A stretch of 46,228 bases of DNA, from positions 1 to 46,228 of the forward strand of contig NJBL01000010.1 of the NCBI GenBank assembly GCA_005223145.1, read 5' to 3'. Shown piece by piece: positions 14,930-24,263 of the stretch (positions are counted from its first letter, which is position 1; each line of letters starts with the position of its first letter). Source of the stretch: a bacterium (candidate division B38) B3_B38. GTDB lineage: Bacteria; Acidobacteriota; B3-B38; Guanabaribacteriales; B3-B38. The notes beneath the pieces were generated by a model, which was not told where the DNA came from, made no database searches, and worked only from the letters and a program-made list of their open reading frames with translations. A program made the translations under genes and the position numbers.

Positions 14930-17011
14930 CTATTTATAATAATTACCTTTAATTTGCTCTAATAATTTCTTTATTTCCGGCTGTGAAGGGTCAATCTCCA
15001 GAGAGCGCTGAAAAGCCTCCCGAGCTTTGGTGTTGTTTTTCAGGTTTAAATAGAGCATCCCCATGGCATTGTAAATCTCGGCGGAGGTGAACCCCCCCTT
15101 AACCACCTCTTCGTAGCGTGAGAGGGCTTCGGCGAAGTGCTCCCTTTTAGCCAGCAAGGTGGCTTCTATGAGGAGAACCTGAGGGTCGTGGGGGAACTTA
15201 GCTCTCAGCCCCTTAACCAGCTCCTCCGCCCGGGAGAGCCTATCGAGCACCACCAGGTTCTTTATAAACATCACCTGATAAGAGAGTTCCTCAGGCTTTT
15301 TGAGGGCTGCTGTCTCCAGATGGGGCAGGGCTTTCAGGTACTCCCCTTTGAGGAAGTATTGCAGACCAAAAAGATACTCCAGGTGGACCGGGTCCACCCC
15401 CCTTTGGGCATTGATGATGAATTTGCCATATTCTATCGGCTGATCCACCAGGGTGCACCTTTTTTGCTCAGCAATAAGTAGCTCTCCTGAGAGATTTACC
15501 ACCTCCAGAGAGATGGTATGCTCACCAGGGGGGAGAGTCTCGGTCGATATAGAATCGAAGAAAACCATCCTCCTCCCCCCACCCTCTATACCGCTCAAAG
15601 GAACCGAGGTGAGAACCTTCTTCTCCCCTCCCTTTTCCACCGATAGCACCAGGGTTACCGGCTCTTCCTCAGGCATCCACCCTTCAGGAGCCAGCAGTTC
15701 TGCCGCCACCATCACCCCTCTTCCCCGTCTGAAAGTGGCATCGCCCTGGGGGTAGATGGCATACTCCCCGAAGGTAAAGGGGAGACCCTTCTCCACCATT
15801 TCCCTATTGGCTTTCACCGCTTTATAGCCCAGGGCTATATCGCTCAGCAACCATCGGTCAGCCCTCAACTCATCAACGGTGAAGGTATGCTCCACCTTCC
15901 CCTGCCCCCTTCCCAGTTTATCAAAGCTCAACAGGTTCAGATTGTATTCTCCGGGAACCAGGTCAGCCCTCCACCGCAGGGATAGGTTGTAATGCTGCTT
16001 AGCAGGGTAATCCTCCTTGGAGAGCTCCAGGAAAGCGGTCTCCTCCAGCCGGGCGATAGTCATTCCCTTGCTATCGGAGATGCTCCCCAGAAACTTTACC
16101 TTCCCCAACAACTTATCCTCCTCTTCCTTGAGGGTGATCTGCTCAGAGGGTATCTCAATATTAAAATGACACTGATAAAAACCCTCTTCGGTGGGGATGT
16201 TTACCTGCTCAAAGGAGAGCGCGAAGATATCAAAGGTATAATCAACCACAACCCCTGTTTCCGGTACAGAGCGAACCTGACTTACGATCGTCTCCTTCAG
16301 CCAGGTGGGGTCCCTCAGCTCCTCAACAATCTGGCTGGAAAAACCCGTGCTGTAACCCGGTGCAATGCCGGAATATGCCTGGGTAAACTCCAACCCCAAC
16401 ACATCCCTTATCTGCTCGGGGCTGATAAACTCCCACTGGCGGATGCGCGAGATGAAAATGCGGTTCCTATCGAAAAGGGGGTCAAAGAGGAGATACTCAC
16501 CCGCTCCAAAGCGGCGATAGAACATAATCCTCATACCAGGAGGCAACCCCGGAGCCGGGCTCTTAAAATAGTGCCATATCTCGTAGGGTAAGACGATGTT
16601 AGAGCTGTAAGTATGGTCACGGTCGTCAGGCTTCCCAAGAAGGATGTAAACCCTTCCCATATCGGTCAGGCACCCCTTCCTGGTAGAGCCCACCGCCAGA
16701 TATCGGTTTGCATACTCCAGCCTCTGGTAGTGCTCATCACGATACTCGTTCTCCCGGGTCAGGGGGTTGGGGTCCCGCTTCTCCCAGAAGCCTTCTATGA
16801 AGCGTTCCCGGTTGGTATCGGACTTGAGCCTCAGGAACTCCTCCTCCTCCTGGGGGGTGATAATCCAGCAGACCTCCTCTGTGAGCCATTTTCTGTATTT
16901 GGGTGTGAGCTGGGCGTAGCGGTCCTTCTCATCCGCTATCCCACTGGTTGAGCTCCCCCATACCAGACCAGCCAACGCTACTATTAAAAGGCACCGCCAC
17001 CATCTTTTCAT
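14930..17011 (-). CDS. GWxTD-domain protein with C-terminal TPRs
   Basis: This 693-residue exported protein has a signal peptide (MKRWWRCLLIVALAGLVWGSS) and an N-terminal GWxTD domain around residues 30-230. The defining motif is KGCLTDMGRVYILLGKPDD, so the Trp of GWxTD is Cys114 here. Beta-rich segments follow (about 240-530) and TPR-like repeats close the protein (about 560-690). GWxTD proteins have no firmly known function and are found in groups such as Acidobacteriota. ATG 17011 is chosen because AGGAGAG lies 8 nt upstream; an upstream start at 17062 would begin inside the promoter. It has a strong promoter and leads an operon with the TPR gene and perhaps the M55 gene. Confidence 0.85.
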   Translation of the reverse strand: MKRWWRCLLIVALAGLVWGSSTSGIADEKDRYAQLTPKYRKWLTEEVCWIITPQEEEEFLRLKSDTNRERFIEGFWEKRDPNPLTRENEYRDEHYQRLEYANRYLAVGSTRKGCLTDMGRVYILLGKPDDRDHTYSSNIVLPYEIWHYFKSPAPGLPPGMRIMFYRRFGAGEYLLFDPLFDRNRIFISRIRQWEFISPEQIRDVLGLEFTQAYSGIAPGYSTGFSSQIVEELRDPTWLKETIVSQVRSVPETGVVVDYTFDIFALSFEQVNIPTEEGFYQCHFNIEIPSEQITLKEEEDKLLGKVKFLGSISDSKGMTIARLEETAFLELSKEDYPAKQHYNLSLRWRADLVPGEYNLNLLSFDKLGRGQGKVEHTFTVDELRADRWLLSDIALGYKAVKANREMVEKGLPFTFGEYAIYPQGDATFRRGRGVMVAAELLAPEGWMPEEEPVTLVLSVEKGGEKKVLTSVPLSGIEGGGRRMVFFDSISTETLPPGEHTISLEVVNLSGELLIAEQKRCTLVDQPIEYGKFIINAQRGVDPVHLEYLFGLQYFLKGEYLKALPHLETAALKKPEELSYQVMFIKNLVVLDRLSRAEELVKGLRAKFPHDPQVLLIEATLLAKREHFAEALSRYEEVVKGGFTSAEIYNAMGMLYLNLKNNTKAREAFQRSLEIDPSQPEIKKLLEQIKGNYYK

Positions 17012-17033
17012 CGTATATCTCTCCTCTTCAATA

Positions 17034-17062
17034 ATTATATCCCCCAGCATAACTAAAGTCAA
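17034..17062 (-). promoter_or_regulatory. Promoter of GWxTD-TPR operon
   Basis: On the minus strand TTGACT (17062-17057), a 17-bp spacer and a perfect TATAAT (17039-17034) predict a start near 17027, leaving a short leader with AGGAGAG. Confidence 0.75.
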
Positions 17063-17103
17063 TTATACCAACCTGCAGAGATTCCTTTTAGGAATTGCAT
17101 TAA

Positions 17104-17152
17104 ATTAAAAAGAAAAAAGGGGTTAGCCCCCTGTTGATGGGGAGCTAACCCC
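17104..17152 (-). terminator. Intrinsic terminator of the TonB-dependent receptor gene
   Basis: GGGGTTAGC (17119-17127) pairs with GCTAACCCC (17144-17152), and an inner CCCC/GGGG extends the stem past one bulged A. On the minus strand the hairpin is followed by TTTTTTCTTTTTAATTTA. This is a textbook Rho-independent terminator that separates the receptor from the GWxTD operon. Confidence 0.92.
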
Positions 17153-17173
17153 CGGTAGTTATCATCCAGAGAT

Positions 17174-19984
17174 TTAGAACTCGAACCTTACGGAGACCTG
17201 TGCTTCCCGGGCAACCCCCAGAACTATGGTTCCGGTGTTAAACTCGGGCGACTCCCACTGGTCTATCCAGCGGCGCGGGCTCCGGTTGTCGGCGTTGAAC
17301 AGGTTGAAGACTTCGAAGAAGAGCCTCACATTGTATCTATCGGCAAAGCTGAAGCTCTTGGTCAGGCGGATATCAACATTCTTGAAGTCAGCCCCTCTCC
17401 CTTGACCAGCTTTGTGGTCCTTCATGGTATCGCTTTCGAATCCATCGCCATCCATATCGCCACCTTCATAGCTGTAAATGCTGAAGGCGAAGGGGGAGCC
17501 GTAGCCTAAGTTGAGCCCGAGGTTGAAGTCGTAGGGGAGGATAAACATGGCACCGATATTAAACACATGGGTGCGGGAGCCGAAGATTGGTCCGTAGTTG
17601 GCGTTCTCCCAGTCGGAATAGGTCAAATCGTATAAGAGTGTGGAAAGCTCCCTGTCCCTGAATCCTTCATTGGACGACAGGGTGTAGGAAGCCTGCATCA
17701 TCATGTTGTGCCCGAAGCGCTTGCGAGCCGCTACCTCCAGAGCTTGATACCGATTGCGACCTAAGTTCCCAGCTACCCGGCACTTGTAATACAGTCCCAT
17801 CTCCTCCCAGCTCTGCCCGGTCCAGGGGAGAGGTATATCCCCGTGCCTGTAGAAGATCATAGGGTTGTCGGAGCGCTGATAGACATAGTCAACATCCAGG
17901 GCTACGTCGTAAGGCAACTCCTTGGAGAAGCCGATGCTGGCCGTCTGGAACATTGGTATCTCGACATCGGGAGCGATGCAATAGATGTAGTAGATATCCT
18001 GCGGGGTAGGAGGACCCACAGGGACAGTGATGTACTGGCTCCAGTCGACCTGCCCTGCCATTATATCAGCTTGACCCCATTGCGGATAATCAATGGTTCC
18101 AGAGGGGAGCCCTCCTTCCACATCGAGGGGGTCGAGCCACAGCAGGAGATTGTTGACCACCTGCTGGTAGAACATCCCCCAACCACCGCGAATCACGAAT
18201 GAGCTGTCGCCATAGATATCGTAGGCGAACCCGAGCCTGGGGGCGAAGTTGTTCTTATCCGAGTCGGGCTTACCCAACACATCATCACTGGCAAAGTGGC
18301 GCCGCTCACCGAGGATACCATTCTCCCAATCCCAGCGCAGACCTAAGTTCAGGGTGAGCTTATCGGTCAGGCGCAAGTCGTCCTGCGCATACCAGGAGTA
18401 GAGGGTGTAGAGGTCGCCATCACCGGGAGCCGGTGCCAGACCCCATCCGTAGGTGATGGAGGCGTAGTCAGGGTACATGCCCGCCAGATAATCATCGGTG
18501 TCATACCAGGTGAGGGAATAGCGGGGACCCATGTCCCTGTCGGAGCCGAGGAAGCCTTTGATCAGCACATTCTGATACTCAAACCCGACCTTCCAGTCGT
18601 GCTCGCCGCCCCAGCCGGTCATGTGGTAGGACTGGTCATAGCGGAGGTGGTGCTTAATCTGGTCGGTCCTCTGGGGAAGGTTATTGTTCCTGCCGGTATT
18701 CAGCTCAGGGGTGTTGATACCAACGGTTATAGTCTCATCATAATCGATCTTGTTCACGAAGGTGCTGTACTGGTAGAGGACTTCCCCCAGAGTATTGGGG
18801 TTGAAGATTATGGTATCCTTAGCAAGCATGCTGTGGTATATGTTTTCCTCCGGTCCGCCACGCTCTACGGTATATGTCCCTCCCACCTGGGAGTTCTCCT
18901 TGGCGTCCTTCTGGTACCCGTAGCGTCCTGTCAGGAAGTGTTGCTCGGTGGGCTGGGCGGTGAACTTACCAACTACCAGGTTCTGGCTGAAGGAGTTATC
19001 GAAGTTCCCACCCCATATATCATTCAGCTCCGGATAGCCAGCGATTAACACCGGAATGGTCTTGGGCTGCTTGGTGTAATCGATGTTGCCGAAGAAGAAA
19101 GCCTTATTCCTCACAATGGGACCACCGAGCACCCCTCCGTAGATGTGCTGAACTCTCATCTCTTTCTCAGCTCCGGCTTCCTCGGATATGGCACTGATGC
19201 TGGTGAAGCTATCGGGGCGATGAAGGGTGTAGAACCCCCCATGCAACTCATTGGTGCCGCTCTTGGTGATGACATTGATTACCCCGCCAACCGTATGGCC
19301 ATATTCTGCCTTGAACCTGGTGGTAATGACCTCGAACTCCTGGATGGAATCCTGGGGGAAGAACTGTAAGAACGAGCCCACTACATCGTCGTTATTGTCA
19401 CCTCCGTCAATCATCACATTGTTCTCTCGACCGCTGGATGCTCCAAAGGAGACACCGGACATATCCCCGTCTCTCTCCTTGGTGGGGTCGAAGGTGGTCT
19501 GCACCCCGGTGCCAGGAGCCAGCAAGGCTAAGTTGACGAAGTTGCGACCCAGCAGGGGAAGGTTCTCAATCATCTGCTGAGGAATATCGGTGGAGATGTC
19601 CGACTGGGTACCTTCAATCAGCGGCGTCTCACCGGTTACCGTGATCACCTCTCTGACCGCGGCTATCCTGAGGGTGATGTTGAGGGTAGCCGTGGCACCT
19701 ATGGTAAGCTTCAGCCCTGTCAGGGTGATGGTCTCAAAACCCTCCAGTTCAGCCGTGAGCTCGTAGTTTCCCGGAGGAACCGCTCGGATGCTGTACAGAC
19801 CCCGCTCAGAGGTGAAAGTGGTCCTTACCATCCCAGTATCAACATTCCTCACGGTGATGGTAACCCCGGGAAGCAAGGCACCTGTCTCATCAGCCAGCTG
19901 CCCCACTACATCGGCTGTCTGCCCGAAAGCCAGGACAGAGGCAAACAAAATGAACAACGAAGCAAAACAGATAAGCTTTTTCAT
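17174..19984 (-). CDS. TonB-dependent receptor with carboxypeptidase-like N-terminal domain (Oar type)
   Basis: This 936-residue outer-membrane barrel is predicted to import a large substrate using TonB energy, or to act in adhesion like Oar. A signal peptide (MKKLICFASLFILFASVLAFG) is followed by a carboxypeptidase regulatory-like domain (about 25-110, ADETGALLPGVTITVRN). The plug domain comes next (about 130-250, ITVTGETPLIEG and VGGVINVITKSGTNELHGG), then the barrel to the C-terminal strand VSVRFEF, which ends in the aromatic residue expected for BAM recognition. There is no SusD partner or transporter next to it, so the substrate is open. The transcript ends at a strong terminator. The promoter was not identified. 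Confidence 0.93.
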   Translation of the reverse strand: MKKLICFASLFILFASVLAFGQTADVVGQLADETGALLPGVTITVRNVDTGMVRTTFTSERGLYSIRAVPPGNYELTAELEGFETITLTGLKLTIGATATLNITLRIAAVREVITVTGETPLIEGTQSDISTDIPQQMIENLPLLGRNFVNLALLAPGTGVQTTFDPTKERDGDMSGVSFGASSGRENNVMIDGGDNNDDVVGSFLQFFPQDSIQEFEVITTRFKAEYGHTVGGVINVITKSGTNELHGGFYTLHRPDSFTSISAISEEAGAEKEMRVQHIYGGVLGGPIVRNKAFFFGNIDYTKQPKTIPVLIAGYPELNDIWGGNFDNSFSQNLVVGKFTAQPTEQHFLTGRYGYQKDAKENSQVGGTYTVERGGPEENIYHSMLAKDTIIFNPNTLGEVLYQYSTFVNKIDYDETITVGINTPELNTGRNNNLPQRTDQIKHHLRYDQSYHMTGWGGEHDWKVGFEYQNVLIKGFLGSDRDMGPRYSLTWYDTDDYLAGMYPDYASITYGWGLAPAPGDGDLYTLYSWYAQDDLRLTDKLTLNLGLRWDWENGILGERRHFASDDVLGKPDSDKNNFAPRLGFAYDIYGDSSFVIRGGWGMFYQQVVNNLLLWLDPLDVEGGLPSGTIDYPQWGQADIMAGQVDWSQYITVPVGPPTPQDIYYIYCIAPDVEIPMFQTASIGFSKELPYDVALDVDYVYQRSDNPMIFYRHGDIPLPWTGQSWEEMGLYYKCRVAGNLGRNRYQALEVAARKRFGHNMMMQASYTLSSNEGFRDRELSTLLYDLTYSDWENANYGPIFGSRTHVFNIGAMFILPYDFNLGLNLGYGSPFAFSIYSYEGGDMDGDGFESDTMKDHKAGQGRGADFKNVDIRLTKSFSFADRYNVRLFFEVFNLFNADNRSPRRWIDQWESPEFNTGTIVLGVAREAQVSVRFEF

Positions 19985-20349
19985 CTCTTCTCCTTAATTT
20001 AAGCAAAGTTCCATTTGCCAAAAAACCTGCATATTATTTTTGCCTATTCACCCCCTTTCTTTAAAACAATTCAACTTTCAGATATAATCAGCAAAATATA
20101 TGCCATAAAAATAATTTAGACTACTATCCCCCTATTCATTTGAAAAATAAAGTAATCCTCTCTTTTCCCTTCTCATGAACCTTCGGAGCCCCCATATTTA
20201 TATACATTTATGTGGATTATAATTCAAAAAAATGCATCATATGTCGCCCCTTGAGGGGTTAATAAAGCAATATTAATAGCGTCCTGCAGTGTTTTTATTA
20301 GATATCCATGCCGCAATTTAAGCAAAAGCGAGAGGGAAGGGAAAAATTT
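19985..20349. other. AT-rich divergent intergenic region
   Basis: The divergent receptor and endonuclease Q genes are separated by AT-rich DNA without a coding sequence. A TATAAT on the minus strand (20221-20216) has no matching -35. A small hairpin CCCC-ttga-GGGG sits at 20247-20258. The receptor promoter must lie here but cannot be fixed by eye. Confidence 0.4.
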
Positions 20350-20378
20350 TTGACAATGGCGAGAAAATCGGTTATCCT
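20350..20378 (+). promoter_or_regulatory. Promoter of endonuclease Q gene
   Basis: Consensus TTGACA (20350-20355), a 17-bp spacer and TATCCT (20373-20378) predict transcription from about 20385, giving a 70-nt leader. Confidence 0.65.
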
Positions 20379-20387
20379 AAGGTCAAA

Positions 20388-20412
20388 CTGAGGGGTGATT
20401 TTACACCCTCAG
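20388..20412 (+). promoter_or_regulatory. Leader hairpin before endonuclease Q gene
   Basis: CTGAGG(g)GTG (20388-20397) pairs with CACCCTCAG (20404-20412) around the loop ATTTTA, with one bulged G. It would lie at the very start of the mRNA. It may protect the 5-prime end, or as DNA it may be an operator overlapping the start of transcription. No T run follows, so it is not a terminator. Confidence 0.5.
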
Positions 20413-20455
20413 GGGCAGGGAGTTCATCTCTTTGAGGTAACCTCGGAAGGAAGCG

Positions 20456-21709
20456 ATGAGGTTTATCGCCGATTTTCATCTCCATTCCCGCTACAGCCGG
20501 GCAACCAGCAGTGATATGGTGGTGGAGACTATTGACCGCTGGGCGAGATTAAAGGGGATAAAGGTTCTGAGCACGGGGGATTTCACCCATCCGGGCTATT
20601 TTGCCGAGCTGAAATCAAAGCTCCAATCTTCGGGCAACGGGCTTTTCAGCCTGAAGGGGGATGATGGTTATGCCTCCTTTATACTTACCACCGAGGTAAG
20701 CAATATCTTCCACCAGGGCGGGAAACTGCGAAAAATCCACACCCTCATCTTCGCCCCCAGCTTTGAGCTGGTGGAGGCTCTCAACCGCCAGCTCGATGAG
20801 CTCGGCAAGCTGGAGGTAGATGGCAGACCGACCTTCAGCTTTCCGGTGAGGGAGCTGGTGAGGATGATTGCCGATATCTCCGACCAGTTCCTAATAGTCC
20901 CCGCCCATGCCTGGACTCCCTGGTTTTCCCTCTTCGGGGCTAACTCCGGATTTGACTCCATGGAGGAGTGTTTTGGGGATGAGCTGAAACACATATACGC
21001 CATTGAGACCGGTCTCTCCTCCGACCCTCAGATGAACTGGAGGCTCTCTGCCCTGGACGGGGTTTGTCTGATTTCCAATTCCGATGCCCATTCTCCCAGC
21101 AAGATAGGGCGAGAAGCCAATGTCTTTGATATCTCTTTAGACTACTTTGAGATTATCAACGCTATAAAGGAGCAGGACAGGGACAGGTTTCTCCACACCA
21201 TTGAATTCTTCCCTCAGGAGGGCAAGTATCATTATGATGGGCACCGCAATTGTGATGTTCTCTGCTCCCCTGCGGAGAGCCTCAGCCAGCAGAACAGGTG
21301 CCCCGTGTGCGGGAGGAGACTCACGGTAGGGGTGATGCATCGGGTGGAGACCCTGGCCGACCGCCCCGAAGGCTATCAGCCACCCCATGCCATCCCTGCC
21401 CGCCATATGGTCCCCTTAGCCGAGATAATAGCCGAGTCTCTCAACCAGGGAGTAAATACCCGTGCAGTCGATGCGGAGTATCACCGCTTGGTGGAGCATT
21501 TTGGCAGCGAGTTCCGCATCCTTTTAGACCTGCCCCAAGAGGAGCTGGTAACATTCGCTCCTCCCAAAATAGTGGAGGGGATAATGAGGATGCGTCAGGG
21601 GAGGCTGAATATCCGCCCCGGATACGATGGGGTCTTCGGGAAGATAAGTATTTTCAGCGCAGAGGAAAAAGAAGAAGCACCCCCTGCCGAGCAGATAGAC
21701 CTTTTCTGA
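20456..21709 (+). CDS. PHP-domain endonuclease Q family protein
   Basis: Members of this family nick DNA on the 5-prime side of deaminated bases (uracil, hypoxanthine, xanthine) and abasic sites. The 417-residue protein opens with the PHP metal motif DFHLHSRYS (His8, His10) and has further PHP residues in PAHAWTPW and SNSDAHSPSK. A Cys4 zinc finger follows at about 266-284 (CDVLC then CPVCG). Its last five residues are QIDLF, which fits the bacterial beta-clamp binding consensus. GGAAGGAAG precedes the ATG. It is upstream of gatB on the same strand, but gatB has its own promoter. Archaeal relatives act with the sliding clamp PCNA; the clamp link here is inferred from the C-terminal motif. Confidence 0.85.
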   Translation: MRFIADFHLHSRYSRATSSDMVVETIDRWARLKGIKVLSTGDFTHPGYFAELKSKLQSSGNGLFSLKGDDGYASFILTTEVSNIFHQGGKLRKIHTLIFAPSFELVEALNRQLDELGKLEVDGRPTFSFPVRELVRMIADISDQFLIVPAHAWTPWFSLFGANSGFDSMEECFGDELKHIYAIETGLSSDPQMNWRLSALDGVCLISNSDAHSPSKIGREANVFDISLDYFEIINAIKEQDRDRFLHTIEFFPQEGKYHYDGHRNCDVLCSPAESLSQQNRCPVCGRRLTVGVMHRVETLADRPEGYQPPHAIPARHMVPLAEIIAESLNQGVNTRAVDAEYHRLVEHFGSEFRILLDLPQEELVTFAPPKIVEGIMRMRQGRLNIRPGYDGVFGKISIFSAEEKEEAPPAEQIDLF

Positions 21710-21736
21710 GGTGAGTATTATCTCTGCAGGGCGCTG

Positions 21737-21745
21737 TGATATAAT
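21737..21745 (+). promoter_or_regulatory. Extended -10 promoter of gatB
   Basis: TG-A-TATAAT (21737-21745) is a perfect extended -10; no good -35 is seen. Transcription would start near 21752, 24 nt before the gatB ATG. Confidence 0.55.
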
Positions 21746-21775
21746 TTTTTCTAAGAAGATGAAGTCTAAACAGTG

Positions 21776-23218
21776 ATGGACTACGAAGCGGTTATCGGTT
21801 TAGAGATTCACGCCCAGCTGCTCACTGCGTCGAAGCTCTTCTGCGGCTGCAGCACCAGATTTGGTGACCCGCCTAATCATAACACGTGCCCCATTTGTCT
21901 GGGAATGCCGGGAGTATTGCCGGTGCTAAACAGAAAGGCGGTGGAGTTTGCCCTGCGAATGGCGGTAGCCCTCCACTGTCGAACAAACCCTTTCTGCCGC
22001 TTTGCCCGCAAGAACTACTTCTATCCCGACCTCCCCAAGGGGTATCAGATATCTCAGTATGAGCTCCCGTTGGCGGAAGGGGGCTACATAGATATAGAGG
22101 TCGACCAGACCAAAAAGAGGATTGGCATAACCCGCGTTCATCTGGAAGAGGATGCCGGGAAGCTCCTCCACGAAGGTCTTACGGAATCGGACAGTAAGAG
22201 CTACATCGATTTCAACCGATGCGGGATACCCCTCATTGAGATAGTCTCCGAACCGGAGATAAGAACTTCCGAGGAAGCCTATGAATATCTGACCCAGCTC
22301 AAGACTATCCTCCAGTATCTGGAGATTTGCAGCGGAAATATGGAGGAGGGGAGTCTCCGCTGCGATGCCAATATCTCCATTCGCCCCGCAGGCTCCTCTG
22401 AGTTTATGACCAAAACCGAGCTCAAGAATATGAACACCTTCAGGGGCGTTCAGCGGGCGCTGGACTACGAGATAAAGCGGCAGGCAGAGGTGGTGGAGAA
22501 GGGGGGAGCCATAGAGCGGGAGACCAGACTGTGGGATGCCAGCCAGCAGGTTACCATCCCCATGCGGGGAAAAGAGGAGGAGCACGATTATCGCTACTTC
22601 CCCGAGCCCGACCTGGTTCCCCTGGTCACAGATGAGAGCTGGGTGGAGGAGGTTGCCCACACCCTGCCCGAGCTTCCCACGGCGAAAAGGGACCGCTTCA
22701 TCAGAGAGTATGAGATACCAAAATACGATGCGGAAATCCTGACCCAGAGTTCCCCATTGGCAGACTATTATGAGCAGTGTGTGGGATACTGCCACAACTC
22801 CAAAGCCGCCAGCAACTGGATTATGGTGGAGATACTGCGGAAGCTGAAGGAAGATAACATTGACATTGAGCAATGCCCCCTCTCTCCCAGAGCGTTAGCA
22901 GAGCTTATTTCCCTCATCGACAAAGGGACCATCAGCGGTAAGATAGCCAAAGAGGTCTTTGAAGACATGTACCAGTCTCAAAGAAGCGCCTCCGAGATTG
23001 TCCAGGAGAAGGGGCTGGTTCAGATTACCGACCAGGAGGAGATTCGCCGCGTGGTCAGCCAGGTGGTAGAGAGCAACCCCAAGCAGCTTGAGCAGTATCG
23101 CAGGGGGCAGACCAGGGTCTTCGGCTTTTTTATGGGTCAGGTAATGAAAGCTACCCAGGGGAAAGCCAATCCTCAGCTGGTGAACAAAATCTTGAAGGAG
23201 ATACTGGACAGCAGCTGA
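21776..23218 (+). CDS. gatB: Asp/Glu-tRNA(Asn/Gln) amidotransferase subunit B
   Basis: GatB is the kinase-and-tRNA-binding subunit of GatCAB, which converts Glu-tRNA(Gln) and/or Asp-tRNA(Asn) to the amidated form. The 480-residue sequence has the hallmark N-terminus [13 protein letters not shown], the zinc-binding Cys residues near FCGCSTRFG and NTCPICLG, the [14 protein letters not shown] and [13 protein letters not shown] motifs, and the C-terminal GatB/YqeY domain. Either GTG 21773 or ATG 21776 can serve as start; ATG is preferred. Partners gatA and gatC are not in this window. The presence of GatB implies that the cell lacks at least one of GlnRS or AsnRS, or uses the indirect route in part. 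Length is normal. Confidence 0.97.
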   Translation: MDYEAVIGLEIHAQLLTASKLFCGCSTRFGDPPNHNTCPICLGMPGVLPVLNRKAVEFALRMAVALHCRTNPFCRFARKNYFYPDLPKGYQISQYELPLAEGGYIDIEVDQTKKRIGITRVHLEEDAGKLLHEGLTESDSKSYIDFNRCGIPLIEIVSEPEIRTSEEAYEYLTQLKTILQYLEICSGNMEEGSLRCDANISIRPAGSSEFMTKTELKNMNTFRGVQRALDYEIKRQAEVVEKGGAIERETRLWDASQQVTIPMRGKEEEHDYRYFPEPDLVPLVTDESWVEEVAHTLPELPTAKRDRFIREYEIPKYDAEILTQSSPLADYYEQCVGYCHNSKAASNWIMVEILRKLKEDNIDIEQCPLSPRALAELISLIDKGTISGKIAKEVFEDMYQSQRSASEIVQEKGLVQITDQEEIRRVVSQVVESNPKQLEQYRRGQTRVFGFFMGQVMKATQGKANPQLVNKILKEILDSS

Positions 23219-23263
23219 GGCTGCACAGAATGGGTCAGGCGGCTTTCCACCACCTTCATACCG

Positions 23264-24178
23264 ATGAGAACAAAATTAGTCATCCTGATTCTCGCTTTGC
23301 TCTCCTCCGTCTGCTTCCTTGAAGGACAAACCCTGGAGGTTAAGCAGAGCGAGCACTTCTCCATCTTCTATCCACCGCGACACCGCTACTCCGTGGAGCT
23401 TCTCCAAAGCGAAGTAGAGAGGAACCTGAAGAGGGTGGCGGCCGACATCGGTATCGACCCTGCTGTGCTCACTCCAAAAATCAGCGTCTATCTTCTCACT
23501 CGCCGAGAGGACTTCGCTCTGGTGGAGAAGGGCTACAGCCTGTCGCCGGACTGGTCGGCAGGATTTGTAGACATCTACAACAATGTGATCGTCATAAAGA
23601 GCGCCTCGCTGGAGACCCCCTCTGCCAAGGGGGTGGTGACCATCTTCTGCCACGAGTTGACTCATCTCCTTCTTAGGGCTTATCTTGAAGAACATTACTC
23701 TGCTTTGCCCTACTGGTTTCATGAGGGAATAGCTATGCGGGAGGCGAAAGAATGGCGGCTATCTGATGCCTTCTACCTGGTCAGGAAAGGGATGCTGGGC
23801 TCCATCATACCGCTGGAGAGATTAACCACCTCCTTCCCCAGGGAGAAAGGGGAGGTGCACCTGGCTTATCTGGAATCGCTGAATTTTATCATCCATCTTG
23901 AGGAGCGATTTGGCGAGGAGTTCATTCCCCGATTATTAACAAAGATAAGAGAGGGGGGAATTTTTGAGCTCAGCTTCTTCGCCCTCACCAGAGAGCACTG
24001 GCAGAAGGTAGAGGGGGAGTGGCGTCAGGCTCTGGAGCACCACTACCGATGGATCCCCTGGATCACCAGCACCTCTACCATCTGGACGATAGCGGTTATC
24101 CTGTTTATCATGGGCTATATTAAGAAAAGGAGGAGACAAAGGGAAGTAATAAAAAGGTGGGAAGAAGAAGATTTTTAA
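23264..24178 (+). CDS. Membrane-anchored peptidase MA family metalloprotease
   Basis: This 304-residue predicted envelope zinc protease has an N-terminal signal peptide (residues 1-22), an extracytoplasmic catalytic domain with the HELTH motif (His130, Glu131, His134) and a downstream WFHEGIAMRE that supplies the third ligand (Glu154). A single transmembrane segment follows at about 272-290 (WTIAVILFIMGYI), then a short, very basic cytoplasmic tail. The arrangement places the protease outside the membrane and tethers it at the C-terminus. The ribosome binding site before ATG 23264 is weak. The gene is 45 bp downstream of gatB and may be co-transcribed. The substrate is unknown. Confidence 0.85.
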   Translation: MRTKLVILILALLSSVCFLEGQTLEVKQSEHFSIFYPPRHRYSVELLQSEVERNLKRVAADIGIDPAVLTPKISVYLLTRREDFALVEKGYSLSPDWSAGFVDIYNNVIVIKSASLETPSAKGVVTIFCHELTHLLLRAYLEEHYSALPYWFHEGIAMREAKEWRLSDAFYLVRKGMLGSIIPLERLTTSFPREKGEVHLAYLESLNFIIHLEERFGEEFIPRLLTKIREGGIFELSFFALTREHWQKVEGEWRQALEHHYRWIPWITSTSTIWTIAVILFIMGYIKKRRRQREVIKRWEEEDF

Positions 24179-24207
24179 TTGAAAAATAGGAATAATTGAA
24201 ATAAAAT
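24179..24207 (+). promoter_or_regulatory. Promoter of transketolase genes
   Basis: TTGAAA (24179-24184), a 17-bp spacer and TAAAAT (24202-24207) lie just after the upstream stop codon. The predicted start is about 24214, with a 50-nt leader. Confidence 0.5.
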
Positions 24208-24263
24208 GAAGGGCATTTTTATTATATGCCATCAACCTGACCATCTGAGAGATAAAGAGGAAT

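Noticed and set aside
20391-20406. LexA-like half-site TTTTACAC in the endonuclease Q leader
   Set aside because: The left half (AGGGG) does not match GTGTA; the symmetry is better explained by the leader hairpin.
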